Of a stretch of DNA of 64,000 bases, positions 1 through 7,714 are shown one piece after another. The stretch is taken from the NCBI GenBank assembly GCA_021604645.1, contig BQJJ01000003.1, positions 1-64,000 of the forward strand. Reading direction: 5' to 3'. Within the stretch, counting starts at the first letter, position 1. Each line of letters begins with the position of its first letter. The notes beneath the pieces were generated by a model that saw nothing but the letters and a program-made list of their open reading frames with translations, did no database searches and had not been told where the DNA came from. The position numbers and the translations under genes are program-made. This stretch comes from Methyloligella sp. GTDB lineage: Bacteria; Pseudomonadota; Alphaproteobacteria; Rhizobiales; HXMU1428-3.

Positions 1-1
1 C

Positions 2-29
2 TTGACGAAGCTTGGATTAGTTTCTACAA
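2..29 (+). promoter_or_regulatory. Candidate promoter of tRNA-Met
   Basis: TTGACG at 2-7 is a good -35 box. CTACAA at 24-29, 16 bases later, is a plausible alphaproteobacterial -10. Transcription would start near 36 and run into the tRNA at 65. The window begins here, so upstream elements are not visible. Confidence 0.35.
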
Positions 30-64
30 GCTTTTGTTCCAGCATTTAAAATTCATACCATTGT

Positions 65-141
65 GGCGGGGTAGCTCAGCTGGTTAGAGCAGCGGAATCA
101 TAATCCGCGTGTCGGGGGTTCAAGTCCCTCTCCCGCTACCA
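65..141 (+). tRNA. tRNA-Met (anticodon CAT), elongator type
   Basis: A complete cloverleaf is visible. The acceptor stem GGCGGGG (65-71) pairs with TCCCGCT (131-137), with G-U pairs at both ends, followed by discriminator A138 and an encoded CCA (139-141). The anticodon arm is GCGGA / TCCGC with loop ATCATAA, giving anticodon CAT. The T arm carries GTTCAAGTC. The first pair is G-U rather than the C-A mismatch of initiator tRNA, so this is not tRNA-fMet. A CAT anticodon could also be tRNA-Ile2 with lysidine at position 34, but the acceptor and anticodon stems match the usual alphaproteobacterial elongator tRNA-Met. Confidence 0.92.
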
Positions 142-160
142 CCACACTCGTGTGGTTTTG
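141..160 (+). terminator. Intrinsic terminator of the tRNA
   Basis: ACCACA (141-146), loop CTCG and TGTGGT (151-156), followed by TTTTG, form a short hairpin directly at the tRNA 3' end. It shares the final A of CCA with the tRNA. A second T-rich stretch follows near 166-200. Confidence 0.5.
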
Positions 161-278
161 TAGGGTGTTTTTCTGATATTCCCTTTGTTTTTCCTATATA
201 TAGTTTTTCTAAAACGTCTTGTTTCATTTAAAAGATAAAATAATCTGCTTTTAATACTGATTGTATTAGGAGAGGTGC

Positions 279-872
279 ATGGTTGTTTCTGTTCAGTCTT
301 TGACTGGAGATGATATTTGTTTCGTGCTTGATGATCTTGCGCAGTTGCGGATGGAGGTTTTTCGGGAGTGGCCTTATTTGTATGATGGGTCTCTTGATTA
401 TGAGCAAAACTATTTGAGCAAATTTTCTGAAGCTGCTGGTGCGGTTTGTGTTGTTGCATTCGATGGTGACAGAGTTATTGGGGCTTCAACAGGGTTGCCG
501 TTGGGCGAGGAACATGACGAATTTATTTCTCCGTTTATCAAAGCTGGATATGATGTTTCTCAGATTTTTTATTGTGGGGAGAGTGTTTTGCTTCAAGAGT
601 ATCGCGGGCAGGGGATTGGTCATGAGTTTTTTGATCTTCGCGAAGCGCAAGCTAAAATCCTAGGTGGTTTTACTCACTCAACATTTTGCCGGGTCCTTCG
701 GCCAGAGAGCCATCCTTTGAAACCGGAAAATTATTTTGAGCTTGATGGTTTTTGGGAAAAACGTGGCTATAAACCAGTGACTGGATTGGTGGCTCATTAT
801 GAGTGGCGTGAACTTAACCAGCCTGAAGAAACAAAGCATCAGTTGCAATTCTGGATGAAAGACATTTCATGA
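279..872 (+). CDS. GNAT family N-acetyltransferase
   Basis: A 197-residue cytoplasmic protein with a GNAT fold. It has an acidic N-terminal half, a central beta strand (VCVVAFDGDRVIGAST, about residues 50-66) and the acetyl-CoA pyrophosphate-binding motif near residues 103-113 (LQEYRGQGIGHEF, matching Q/R-x-x-G-x-G/A). The acceptor substrate is unknown. AGGAGAGG just before the ATG at 279 supports the start. The stop codon overlaps the start of the next gene (ATGA at 869-872), so it is translationally coupled to a carbon-nitrogen hydrolase. The two proteins probably act on the same small metabolite, for example acylation and deacylation or amide hydrolysis; this is inferred from gene order only. 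Confidence 0.85.
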   Translation: MVVSVQSLTGDDICFVLDDLAQLRMEVFREWPYLYDGSLDYEQNYLSKFSEAAGAVCVVAFDGDRVIGASTGLPLGEEHDEFISPFIKAGYDVSQIFYCGESVLLQEYRGQGIGHEFFDLREAQAKILGGFTHSTFCRVLRPESHPLKPENYFELDGFWEKRGYKPVTGLVAHYEWRELNQPEETKHQLQFWMKDIS

Positions 873-1777
873 AACATTCTTCTTCTATAAAAATTGCTTC
901 CGCTCAATATGCTTTTGATAGGATGGATAGTTTAGACGAATGGGAAGATAAGATTAGGCGCTTGGTTCAGAGCGGGGTTGAAACCGGGGCTGAGCTTTTG
1001 GTGTTTCCTGAATATGCTGCGATTGAGATGGCGGGGTGTTTTGGGCCTGAGATTTATGGCGATTTGCAAAAAACGCTTGAGTGTGTGGCGGGCTTAACTG
1101 AGCGCCGGGTTCAGTTCTATGCGAGTTTAGCAGCGGAACATGATGTGCATATTTTGGCTGGATCTGGGCCAATGAAAAGCTCAAAGGGGCGCTTTGTGAA
1201 TGCGGCTTATTTGGTTGCGCCTAATGGTTTGGTTGGTTGCCAAGAAAAAAATATCATGACGCCATTTGAAAAAGAATGGGGTGTGCAGGCTGGTTTGCAG
1301 CTCAAGGTGTTTGATACAGGGATTGGCAGGATTGGCGTTCTGATTTGTTATGATTGTGAATTTCCGCTGCTTGCTCGAGCGATTGCGGAGGCAGGAGCTG
1401 AAATATTGCTTGTGCCGAGTTGTACAGAGCGGGTTTCTGGTTTTAATCGTGTGCGTATTGGTGTGCAGGCACGGGCGCTTGAGAGCGGTATTGTTGTTGT
1501 GCAAAGTGCGACTGTGGGCGAGGCGCTTTGGTCACCATCTATTGATTATAACTATGGGGCTGCTGGGATATATGTGCCGCCTGAGATTGGCGTCAGCGAT
1601 GATGGTGTGCTTGCTCAAGGGGTTGTTAATGAAGTTGGATGGGTGAACGGTTCAATTGATTTAATGGCTTTGAGAGAATTGCGAGATAAGGGTGAGATGC
1701 GCAATTTTCATGATTGGTCATTACAAGCTGGGGCCGGTGGGCTTGAGTTGAATGTTGAATTGGTTTGTCTGAAATAA
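869..1777 (+). CDS. Carbon-nitrogen hydrolase (nitrilase superfamily)
   Basis: A 302-residue enzyme with the full nitrilase-superfamily triad: Glu48 in VFPEYA, Lys127 in CQEKNIM, and nucleophile Cys160 in GVLICYDCEFP. The family hydrolyses amides or nitriles through a thioester on the cysteine. The exact branch (omega-amidase, N-carbamoyl amidase, aliphatic amidase) cannot be read from sequence alone. There is no signal peptide, so it is cytoplasmic. It is the second gene of a two-gene operon, overlapping the GNAT gene by 4 bases. No strong terminator is seen in the short convergent gap (1778-1911) before the ChrR gene. Confidence 0.9.
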   Translation: MKHSSSIKIASAQYAFDRMDSLDEWEDKIRRLVQSGVETGAELLVFPEYAAIEMAGCFGPEIYGDLQKTLECVAGLTERRVQFYASLAAEHDVHILAGSGPMKSSKGRFVNAAYLVAPNGLVGCQEKNIMTPFEKEWGVQAGLQLKVFDTGIGRIGVLICYDCEFPLLARAIAEAGAEILLVPSCTERVSGFNRVRIGVQARALESGIVVVQSATVGEALWSPSIDYNYGAAGIYVPPEIGVSDDGVLAQGVVNEVGWVNGSIDLMALRELRDKGEMRNFHDWSLQAGAGGLELNVELVCLK

Positions 1778-1911
1778 ATTTTCATCACTCGATGAGGTTA
1801 CTCTGTGTTTGAATTCAAAGATATGTTCCCTTTTTTTGGGGGATGCTTTTTTTAGATACTCTCACTTTTTTCGCAAATTTATCAAACCGAAGCACACTTT
1901 TATGCGACATG

Positions 1912-2607
1912 CTAAATACCAACAATGGGTTGGAGGATTCTTCCCAGGAGGCTTTTGAATTTTGTTGGTGCTTCTGTTGCGGCGAGGCAGATGCAATCTT
2001 CGTCTGAGATGACTTTTGGTTGATGTTCGACATCATCATCCAGGTCAGCAATGTCACCTTTGGCGAAGGTGCCGAATTTGTCTTTATATGCGCCTTGTAA
2101 GATGAGGGTTAGCTCGTGGCCATTGTGACCATGTTCGGGCATTTGTTTGCCTTTAGCAATGCGCAGTAATCTGAGAGACGAATTTGCATTTTCTGAAAGT
2201 TTTATTGGATGATGTGAGACGCCAGGCGCTAATCGTTTCCATTTTATCTCATCAATGTTGGTTGTGAGATAACTTTGAAGAGCTAGGGGTAACTCTGACC
2301 ATTCCGGGTTTAATGCGGCTTGGTTTGTTTCGTTCGATTGTGAAGCTGAGCTCTGTGCATGTGTGTTTTCAGCTTGTGGCTCTACTGAAATTTTTTCTAA
2401 CAATCTTCCAAAGGAGCCTTGTGAAAGGGGGGCTTCTTCAGATTGTTCGAGATGGCTTCCGCCGATGAGTTCAGCTGTTTTGACAGCTTCTCTACATGTT
2501 GAACAAATTTGTAGATGGCAAGAGATAATCACTGCAAAGGCTTCGTCAAGCGTGCCGGCTGCGTATGATAGTATCGTTGTTTCATCTGGATGGTGATTGA
2601 TGTTCAC
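1912..2607 (-). CDS. chrR: ChrR-type zinc anti-sigma factor with cupin domain
   Basis: A 231-residue cytoplasmic protein. The N-terminal anti-sigma domain has the zinc motif H31-x3-C35-x2-C38 (HLQICSTC) plus upstream His5/His6. The C-terminal half (about 120-215) is a cupin with HGHNGHELTLILQGAYKDKFG. This is the architecture of ChrR, which holds the group-11 ECF sigma factor RpoE inactive and releases it on singlet-oxygen or organic-peroxide stress (known for Rhodobacter sphaeroides). The start is GTG at 2607, overlapping the sigma stop in GTGA and preceded by AGAGGAAG; this fits a stoichiometric, translationally coupled sigma/anti-sigma pair. Confidence 0.9.
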   Translation of the reverse strand: MNINHHPDETTILSYAAGTLDEAFAVIISCHLQICSTCREAVKTAELIGGSHLEQSEEAPLSQGSFGRLLEKISVEPQAENTHAQSSASQSNETNQAALNPEWSELPLALQSYLTTNIDEIKWKRLAPGVSHHPIKLSENANSSLRLLRIAKGKQMPEHGHNGHELTLILQGAYKDKFGTFAKGDIADLDDDVEHQPKVISDEDCICLAATEAPTKFKSLLGRILQPIVGI

Positions 2608-3203
2608 AGTGCTTCCTCTACAGATTTTCTAATTTTTTCATAGGCCAATCGCATTCTTGATTTGACTGTACCCAAAGGGATACCAAGTTTTTTTGAAATT
2701 TCGGTTTGTGATAACTCTTTGACAAAAGACATCTCGATTATTTCTTTTTGCTCGATCGGTAAGGTATTTGAAATGTCTGTTACCATTTTATCTCGTTCAT
2801 TTGAAATCAGGATCTCTTCGGATCCCATTGCGTCATCTGTTAGTTCTATGTCCTCTATATCGAGGTAATGTTTTGTTCCCTGTTTGCGGTAGCCGTCTAT
2901 TCTTTTGTTTCTTGCGATGGTGAAAATCCAGGCGCTGACGCTGCCACGGTATTTTGAAAACTTGTCTGCTTTGTTCCAGACTGTGAGCATGGTTTCTTGC
3001 ATCAGGTCTTCGGCAGTGTTTGCGTCTGATGATTGTTTCATCAAAACGGCTTTCACTCTAGGTGCGAAGTAGATAAACAACTGCTCAAAAGCTTTCTTAT
3101 CGCGGTTTAACGCAATGAGTTCTAAAAGTTTATGATGATCAGTTGTTTCGTTTTTCGTCACATCAACTCTTCTTGTCGGAACAGATTTGTATTGGACGTA
3201 CAT
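2604..3203 (-). CDS. rpoE: ECF sigma factor, RpoE (ChrR-partner type)
   Basis: A 199-residue sigma-70 family protein. Region 2 is at about residues 40-110 (FAPRVKAVLMKQ, AEDLMQETMLTVW, SVSAWIFTIARNKRIDGYRK). Region 4 is at about 140-195 (LPIEQKEIIEMSF, LSQTEISKKLGIPLGTVKSRMR). Pairing with a ChrR anti-sigma places it in the ECF11 group that answers photooxidative stress. It lies downstream of a fasciclin gene on the same strand. The first dozen residues before VTKNET look unconserved, so a slightly later start is possible. The -35 motif known for this group (TGATCC) occurs at 3951-3946 upstream of the fasciclin gene, but no good -10 sits at the usual spacing, so autoregulation is only a possibility. 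Confidence 0.9.
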   Translation of the reverse strand: MYVQYKSVPTRRVDVTKNETTDHHKLLELIALNRDKKAFEQLFIYFAPRVKAVLMKQSSDANTAEDLMQETMLTVWNKADKFSKYRGSVSAWIFTIARNKRIDGYRKQGTKHYLDIEDIELTDDAMGSEEILISNERDKMVTDISNTLPIEQKEIIEMSFVKELSQTEISKKLGIPLGTVKSRMRLAYEKIRKSVEEAL

Positions 3204-3290
3204 TGCACGATGCTCTCAAGATAAATTTTAGCTGAATGGTTTTAAATAGCAATCCGGATCTGGTATTTTGCCATTTAGCTTTTTAGTGTC

Positions 3291-3336
3291 AGAAAGTTGG
3301 CAGAGATGTTTGGGATAAGAGGGCTGCCAACTTTCT
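3291..3336 (-). terminator. 13-bp perfect inverted repeat between fasciclin and rpoE
   Basis: AGAAAGTTGGCAG (3291-3303) and CTGCCAACTTTCT (3324-3336) are perfect complements around a 20-base loop. The hairpin follows the fasciclin stop by 24 bases and lies 88 bases before the rpoE start on the same strand. There is no clear T tract on the minus strand, so it may be a partial terminator or an mRNA-stabilising 3' end rather than a full stop. Confidence 0.5.
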
Positions 3337-3359
3337 TCAGGTATCAACGTATCGAAGGA

Positions 3360-3848
3360 TTAACTGGAGGGTAATAATACCTTATCGATAACATGGATGA
3401 CACCGTTACTAGCTGAAATATCTGCCGACACGACATTGGCTTTATCGATCGTTACACCGGCTGATGATTTCTTAACTGATAACATTTTATCACCGCCTGC
3501 CTTGATGGTTTTGACATGGATGGTGCGACCTGGCAGTTGGTTAGACATTAGTTTGCGCGGGAGTACATGATATTTTAGTACCGCGAGGAGTTGGGCTTTG
3601 TTCTCTGGTTTTAATAAGTTTTCAACAGTGCCATCTGGTAGGGCTGCGAAAGCTTCGTCTGTTGGAGCAAAGACTGTGAGGTTCTGACCGTCTGACAATG
3701 CACCAGCCAGGCCAGCGGCTTTTGCTGCTGTTAATAGTGTGTTGAAAGTTCCAGCTTTTTGCGCTGTTTCGACAATGTTTGCTGCGTTAGCTGTTGTGGT
3801 AAACCCAAGGCTTGTTGCGAATGCCATGGCTATGATCATTTTCTTCAT
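3360..3848 (-). CDS. Secreted fasciclin (FAS1) domain protein
   Basis: A 162-residue protein with an N-terminal signal peptide (about 1-22, ending TTANA) and one FAS1 domain. The conserved H1 motif appears as LTVFAPTDEAFAALP and the C-terminal H2 motif as NGVIHVIDKVLLP. FAS1 proteins mediate adhesion or bind surface ligands outside the membrane. AAGGGAG precedes the ATG. It is upstream of rpoE-chrR on the same strand, and small FAS1 proteins are often members of stress sigma regulons, so it may be a target of the neighbouring sigma factor; that link is inference. Confidence 0.9.
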   Translation of the reverse strand: MKKMIIAMAFATSLGFTTTANAANIVETAQKAGTFNTLLTAAKAAGLAGALSDGQNLTVFAPTDEAFAALPDGTVENLLKPENKAQLLAVLKYHVLPRKLMSNQLPGRTIHVKTIKAGGDKMLSVKKSSAGVTIDKANVVSADISASNGVIHVIDKVLLPSS

Positions 3849-4066
3849 TTCTCTATCTCCCTTGTAACTTGGTAACTTAAGCTTAGTAACTGGTGGCCGT
3901 TTATCGCCTGATTAACACTTAGGTAAACGCAGCTCGGGTGGAGATGGATCACTATTGCTAAATTAATTTATTGAACTGAATGCATTAGAGTTAACTCTTC
4001 TTTTGGTAAATGATTGCTTTTCTTTTCCTTTTTATGGTAGCTGAGGGCAGTCTATAGGGAGAGATT

Positions 4067-5164
4067 ATGGCTCATTTATTTACCCCAACTGCCTCTGATG
4101 CACCACGTGAATATGTTGCTAATTTGGATATTGTGCGTTTTTTGGCTTCTCTTTGGGTTGTTATGACGCATTATGGCTTTATTGGGCCTTCTTGGGGGAA
4201 GACGGGGTATCAGCCACCTGAGGGGATTTTTGCTCTCTTTTTAAAGATGGGCTATTTGGGCGTGCCGATCTTTTTTGTTCTCTCTGGTTTTGTGATTGCG
4301 CATGTAAGCTCTAACATTCATTTCTTCAAGTTTGCTTTAAACCGGGTTTTGCGCTTAATGCCTGGATTTTGGATTTGTCTAAGTCTTAGCTTTATTCTCC
4401 TTACTTTTTTAGGAACGCCTGATCCGCTTTCTGTTCAGCAATTTATTGCGAATTTTACGCTTGCGCCGCAGGTGTTTGGTTTTGAATTTGTGGATGGGGT
4501 TTACTGGACTTTGTTTTATGAATTTATCTTTTATGGCTTTGCTACAGTTTTGATTGCCCTTGGGGTTTTTCACAAACGGATGTTGTTGATTTGTGCCATT
4601 TGGTTAGGGATTAGTTTTGCCAATAATTTATTCATTGAGCATGTGATTTTTGAGCGTGTGTTTATCTCTTATTTTGCTGGAGCCTTCGTTGGTGGGATGG
4701 TGCTTTGGCATGGATGGAAAAAGGGCTGGGCGTTTTATCATATTGCTTTGTTGCTTGCGAGTGCGTTTTCGTTAGCTCTTGGCGTGCAAAAATTAGATAC
4801 ACAGGATTTCCTACCGAACTTTCAGGGAACGATGGGATATTTGCCTGCTTTGGGTTATGCGGTCTTTACCATTGGGGTGGTATATTTGGCATTGCTTGCT
4901 CCACAAATTAAACGTTTTAGTGGAGTTGCTCTTTTGCTTGGTGGAATTTCGTATCCACTTTATTTGTTTCACCAGGAAGTTGGCTATGCCTTGATGAGAA
5001 ACTTTGTCGTGGCTGATCATGTGTTCTTATCAGTTGTTATTATTTTGACATTGGTGGTTCTGTTTTGTGGTTTGTTGCATTTGTTTTTAGAAAAACCAGC
5101 ACGGAAGTTTTTTACGAAACTTGTTGATGGCGTGCGAGAGAAATATTCTTTTTCCTTTATTTAG
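4067..5164 (+). CDS. Acyltransferase 3 family membrane protein
   Basis: A 365-residue polytopic membrane protein with about ten hydrophobic segments. It matches the acyltransferase-3 family (O-acyltransferases such as OafA and NodX): the N-terminal NLDIVRFLASLWVVMTHY with the conserved His, then the YLGVPIFFVLSGFVIAH segment. The family transfers acetyl or other acyl groups onto sugars of lipopolysaccharide, exopolysaccharide or other surface glycans at the inner membrane. It lacks the C-terminal SGNH domain found in some members. GGGAG precedes the ATG. It is a single-gene unit ending at a strong hairpin, with no glycan genes nearby to suggest the acceptor. Confidence 0.88.
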   Translation: MAHLFTPTASDAPREYVANLDIVRFLASLWVVMTHYGFIGPSWGKTGYQPPEGIFALFLKMGYLGVPIFFVLSGFVIAHVSSNIHFFKFALNRVLRLMPGFWICLSLSFILLTFLGTPDPLSVQQFIANFTLAPQVFGFEFVDGVYWTLFYEFIFYGFATVLIALGVFHKRMLLICAIWLGISFANNLFIEHVIFERVFISYFAGAFVGGMVLWHGWKKGWAFYHIALLLASAFSLALGVQKLDTQDFLPNFQGTMGYLPALGYAVFTIGVVYLALLAPQIKRFSGVALLLGGISYPLYLFHQEVGYALMRNFVVADHVFLSVVIILTLVVLFCGLLHLFLEKPARKFFTKLVDGVREKYSFSFI

Positions 5165-5204
5165 ATGTTTCTATTTCAGGCTGACTTTGTTTGGTTGATG
5201 GGGG

Positions 5205-5262
5205 AGCGTGGAAAGTTGATTGATGATTTGTCTCTCTTAAAATCATTTCCTCTTTCCACGCT
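5205..5262 (+). terminator. Two-tier terminator hairpin after the acyltransferase
   Basis: The outer stem AGCGTGGAAAG (5205-5215) pairs with CTTTCCACGCT (5252-5262). The inner stem ATGATTT (5223-5229) pairs with AAATCAT (5240-5246). A T-rich tail (TTATTATTT) follows on the plus strand. It separates two convergent genes. Confidence 0.7.
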
Positions 5263-5269
5263 TTATTAT

Positions 5270-5806
5270 TTACAGTGCGTCGGTATATTCTCCTCGCGCT
5301 GGGTAATTGTTTTTAACGGCAAAATCTATTGCGCCGATTAATTCTGAGAAATGCGGCCGCGAAAATGGCATGGTTTGTACCGCGCTATAATACAGTGTTT
5401 GATCTGGATTGATGATGAAAAGCCCTGGTTCTGAAAAGAGATTTGGCTCTTCAATGCCGATGGAAGTTTTTCCTCTTGAGCGGGAAATATACAATCCCCA
5501 ATCGCGTGCTTTTTGTAATTCAAGGTCGTAACCGAAGCGAAGGTTTTGGTTGCCAATTTTTTCTGACATGGCTTCTGCTCGCTCTTTGCCATCAGAGCTG
5601 ACTGCGATCGTGGTGACGCCGCGTTCGGCGAAGGCGGGTGTTTCTTTATCCAATTCTTTTAGATAGTTTGCGCAAATTGGGCAGTGAAGACCACGATAAA
5701 AACAGAGGACTAACCCTCTCTCGCTTTGCTCTTTTGATAGATCAAATGTTTCGCCTGTTAGGGTTGGGAGTGTCAGTTCAGGTGTTTTCTCTCTTGGAAT
5801 GAGCAT
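5270..5806 (-). CDS. Peroxiredoxin-like AhpC/TSA family protein
   Basis: A 178-residue thioredoxin-fold protein. Its active-site region is LCFYRGLHCPICANYL, with Cys42 and Cys45 forming a C-P-I-C pair in place of the usual P-x-x-x-T-x-x-C motif. That fits the peroxiredoxin-like group annotated as AhpC/TSA or PRX-like-2, which probably reduces peroxides or disulfides. The ATG at 5806 is chosen because AACAGGAGGC lies just upstream. An in-frame ATG 33 bases earlier (5839) has no ribosome-binding site and would add 11 unlikely residues. It is divergent from an AraC regulator that may control it. Confidence 0.85.
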   Translation of the reverse strand: MLIPREKTPELTLPTLTGETFDLSKEQSERGLVLCFYRGLHCPICANYLKELDKETPAFAERGVTTIAVSSDGKERAEAMSEKIGNQNLRFGYDLELQKARDWGLYISRSRGKTSIGIEEPNLFSEPGLFIINPDQTLYYSAVQTMPFSRPHFSELIGAIDFAVKNNYPARGEYTDAL

Positions 5807-5917
5807 GTATGCCTCCTGTTTTATATTAGATTTTTTCATTTTATAAATTAGTTGCTAATGATTGCTATCAGAATTAATGTAATGCTAATTCCTTTAATTC
5901 CGACTGAAAGTCTGGTT

Positions 5918-6727
5918 ATGGCGCATCTTGATCGTTTGTCGAGTTTGATCTCTCATTTTGATATTCATGCTTGTCCGCATGTGGCACTTGAAGAAAGTAA
6001 CTTCTTTCTACTTGGTGAGGTGTCTTCTGATGGGGAGGCTGGTCTGGACGATATTGGAAGTTCTAATCAGGCCGTTAGGTTGGTTCTGTTTTTAAAAAAG
6101 AGCGAAAAAGGCGTTTCCTATATTTCTGAACTTGGAGAGAGTAAGGCGCGGATTTTAGTTCATGGAGGAATGGATATTGGGGGGAATGAGAACCCCCTTT
6201 TTTATGCCTTGCCGGATTTTATAGATGTGGATTTACAAAAGCATCAGAGCATAAACGGGGTTGCGAACTTAATTGCGCAGGAGATGGGGCGTGAGCGATG
6301 TGGTGGCCGGTTTGCGCTTGACCGTCTAAGTGAATTACTGGTTGTGCATTTGCTGCGCTATACGATTGAGCATGAGGGAGCTGAGGCTGGTTTGTTTGCT
6401 GGATTGGCTCACCCGAAACTTAGCCCAGTTTTGGTTGCGATGCATGATAACCCGGGGAAGCAATGGCAAGTTGAGGATTTTAGTTTGTTGGCTGGAATGT
6501 CTCGCTCACATTTTATTGCTGAGTTTCAAACCGTGGTTGGGCAAACACCAATTGCTTATTTAAAACAATGGCGCATGGTGCTTGCTCGGAATTCTCTTTT
6601 GAAGGGTGAGCGGGTGAATTCTGTTGCTCGTAAATTTGGTTATCGGTCTGCTGATGCGTTTTGTCGTGCATTTATGCAAATTTATGGAATGGCCCCCTCA
6701 AAGGTGAAGGGGCCTTTTGTCTGTTAG
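5918..6727 (+). CDS. AraC family transcriptional regulator (cupin_6 type)
   Basis: A 269-residue regulator. The N-terminal two thirds are an AraC-binding cupin_6 type sensor (opening MAHLDRLSSLISHFD). The C-terminal 95 residues hold two helix-turn-helix motifs (WQVEDFSLLAGMSRSHFIAEF and NSVARKFGYRSADAFCRAF). The start at 5918 fits the family N-terminus; in-frame ATGs at 5852 and 5882 would prepend a hydrophobic stretch not seen in the family and lack clear ribosome-binding sites. It is divergent from the peroxiredoxin-like gene, and in this family the divergent neighbour is often the target. The last codons overlap a terminator hairpin. Confidence 0.85.
   Translation: MAHLDRLSSLISHFDIHACPHVALEESNFFLLGEVSSDGEAGLDDIGSSNQAVRLVLFLKKSEKGVSYISELGESKARILVHGGMDIGGNENPLFYALPDFIDVDLQKHQSINGVANLIAQEMGRERCGGRFALDRLSELLVVHLLRYTIEHEGAEAGLFAGLAHPKLSPVLVAMHDNPGKQWQVEDFSLLAGMSRSHFIAEFQTVVGQTPIAYLKQWRMVLARNSLLKGERVNSVARKFGYRSADAFCRAFMQIYGMAPSKVKGPFVC
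6691..6722 (+). terminator. Terminator embedded in the 3' end of the AraC gene
   Basis: GGCCCC (6691-6696) pairs with GGGGCC (6709-6714), followed by TTTTGTCTG and a further run of eight T at 6729-6736. The hairpin lies inside the final coding codons. Confidence 0.55.
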
Positions 6728-6743
6728 TTTTTTTTCCAGGGTA

Positions 6744-7691
6744 TTAATTAAAAAGGTTTTGAGGGCCTTTGGGGACGATACCTGTTGGGTTTAATGCTTT
6801 GATTGAATAATAACCTTGTTTGATGTGATCAATGTTCACTGTGTTTTTGATGGCTGGAATATCATATAATCGTTTTGTGTAAGCTAATAGATTTGGGAAA
6901 TCCCAAATGTGCTTTAGGTTTGCTTTGAATAAACCATAGTAAGCCAAATCAAAACGGATGAGTGTCATGAAAAGGTGGATGTCGCTTAGAGTGAGTTTAT
7001 TGCCGAAGAGATAAGGTGACTTGGTATCTAGGCGGGCTTCTAGTTTTTCTAGTGATTGAAATAAAGTCTCACAAGCTTCTTCGTAAGCGATTTGAGTTGT
7101 TGCAAACCCTGTTTTATAGACACCGTTATTGATGCGGGGATAGAGCCATTCATTTAATTCATCAATCTCTTCTTTGAGGTGGTCTGGGTATAAATTGATT
7201 TTGGCTTTCTCATTGTTTTCTTCTTCAAGTAATTGATTGAACCCACTGTTGAGACTTTTAATGATTTCTGATGATTCATTATTGACGATGGTTTGGCTCT
7301 GCTTGTCCCAAAGGACAGGGACGGTTGCTCTTCCGGTATATTGAGGGTCTGCTTTTGAATAGATCTCATGCATGTAGGTGGCGTTTAAAATTTGATTTGA
7401 ACCGGAGGCTCCTGGATAAGTCCCAAATTTCCAGCCCTCAGTTGTTAGTTGAGGTTCTACGACACTTATCGAAATTATGTCTTCTAATCCTTTTAAGGAC
7501 CGTAGTGCGAGGGCTCTGCAGGCCCAGGGGCAGATATAGGCAACGAATAAATGATAGCGGTTTTTTTCGGTTTTGAATTTTGGAGACCCAATTGTTTCTC
7601 TAAAGGAAGAGGGTTTTCTAACGAACCCTCCTTTTTTATCCACTCCCTGAACAGGGTGAAATTCTTTGGTCCATTTGCCATCAACTAACAT
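6744..7691 (-). CDS. yqjG: Glutathionyl-hydroquinone reductase (Xi-class GST)
   Basis: A 315-residue cytoplasmic enzyme. It has the Xi-class signature: an N-terminal extension (FVRKPSSFRETIG), catalytic Cys in YICPWACRALALRSLKGLE, then a GST C-terminal domain with FGNKLTLSDIHLFMTLIRFD. The family reduces glutathionyl-hydroquinones to hydroquinones using glutathione. The length matches the family (about 310-330 residues). AAAGG precedes the ATG. It is downstream of the YceI gene on the minus strand with a 23-base gap, so the two probably form one transcript, and a LysR gene diverges from them. Confidence 0.9.
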   Translation of the reverse strand: MLVDGKWTKEFHPVQGVDKKGGFVRKPSSFRETIGSPKFKTEKNRYHLFVAYICPWACRALALRSLKGLEDIISISVVEPQLTTEGWKFGTYPGASGSNQILNATYMHEIYSKADPQYTGRATVPVLWDKQSQTIVNNESSEIIKSLNSGFNQLLEEENNEKAKINLYPDHLKEEIDELNEWLYPRINNGVYKTGFATTQIAYEEACETLFQSLEKLEARLDTKSPYLFGNKLTLSDIHLFMTLIRFDLAYYGLFKANLKHIWDFPNLLAYTKRLYDIPAIKNTVNIDHIKQGYYSIKALNPTGIVPKGPQNLFN

Positions 7692-7714
7692 TTTTCGTTG
7701 CCTTTCTATGATAC

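Noticed and set aside
65..141. tRNA-Ile2 (lysidine-modified CAT) as identity of the tRNA
   Set aside because: The CAT anticodon allows it, but the acceptor and anticodon arms match the common alphaproteobacterial elongator tRNA-Met; a tRNA-identity model would settle it.
136..459. Minus-strand 107-codon frame over the tRNA terminator and GNAT gene
   Set aside because: It is antisense to a well-supported gene, and its composition (Lys/Asn/Gln/His) is the typical reverse shadow.
3921..3951. Full RpoE promoter before the fasciclin gene
   Set aside because: TGATCC is present, but the bases 18 positions later read TTTACC, and TAAG occurs only after 24 bases, so a complete promoter cannot be claimed.
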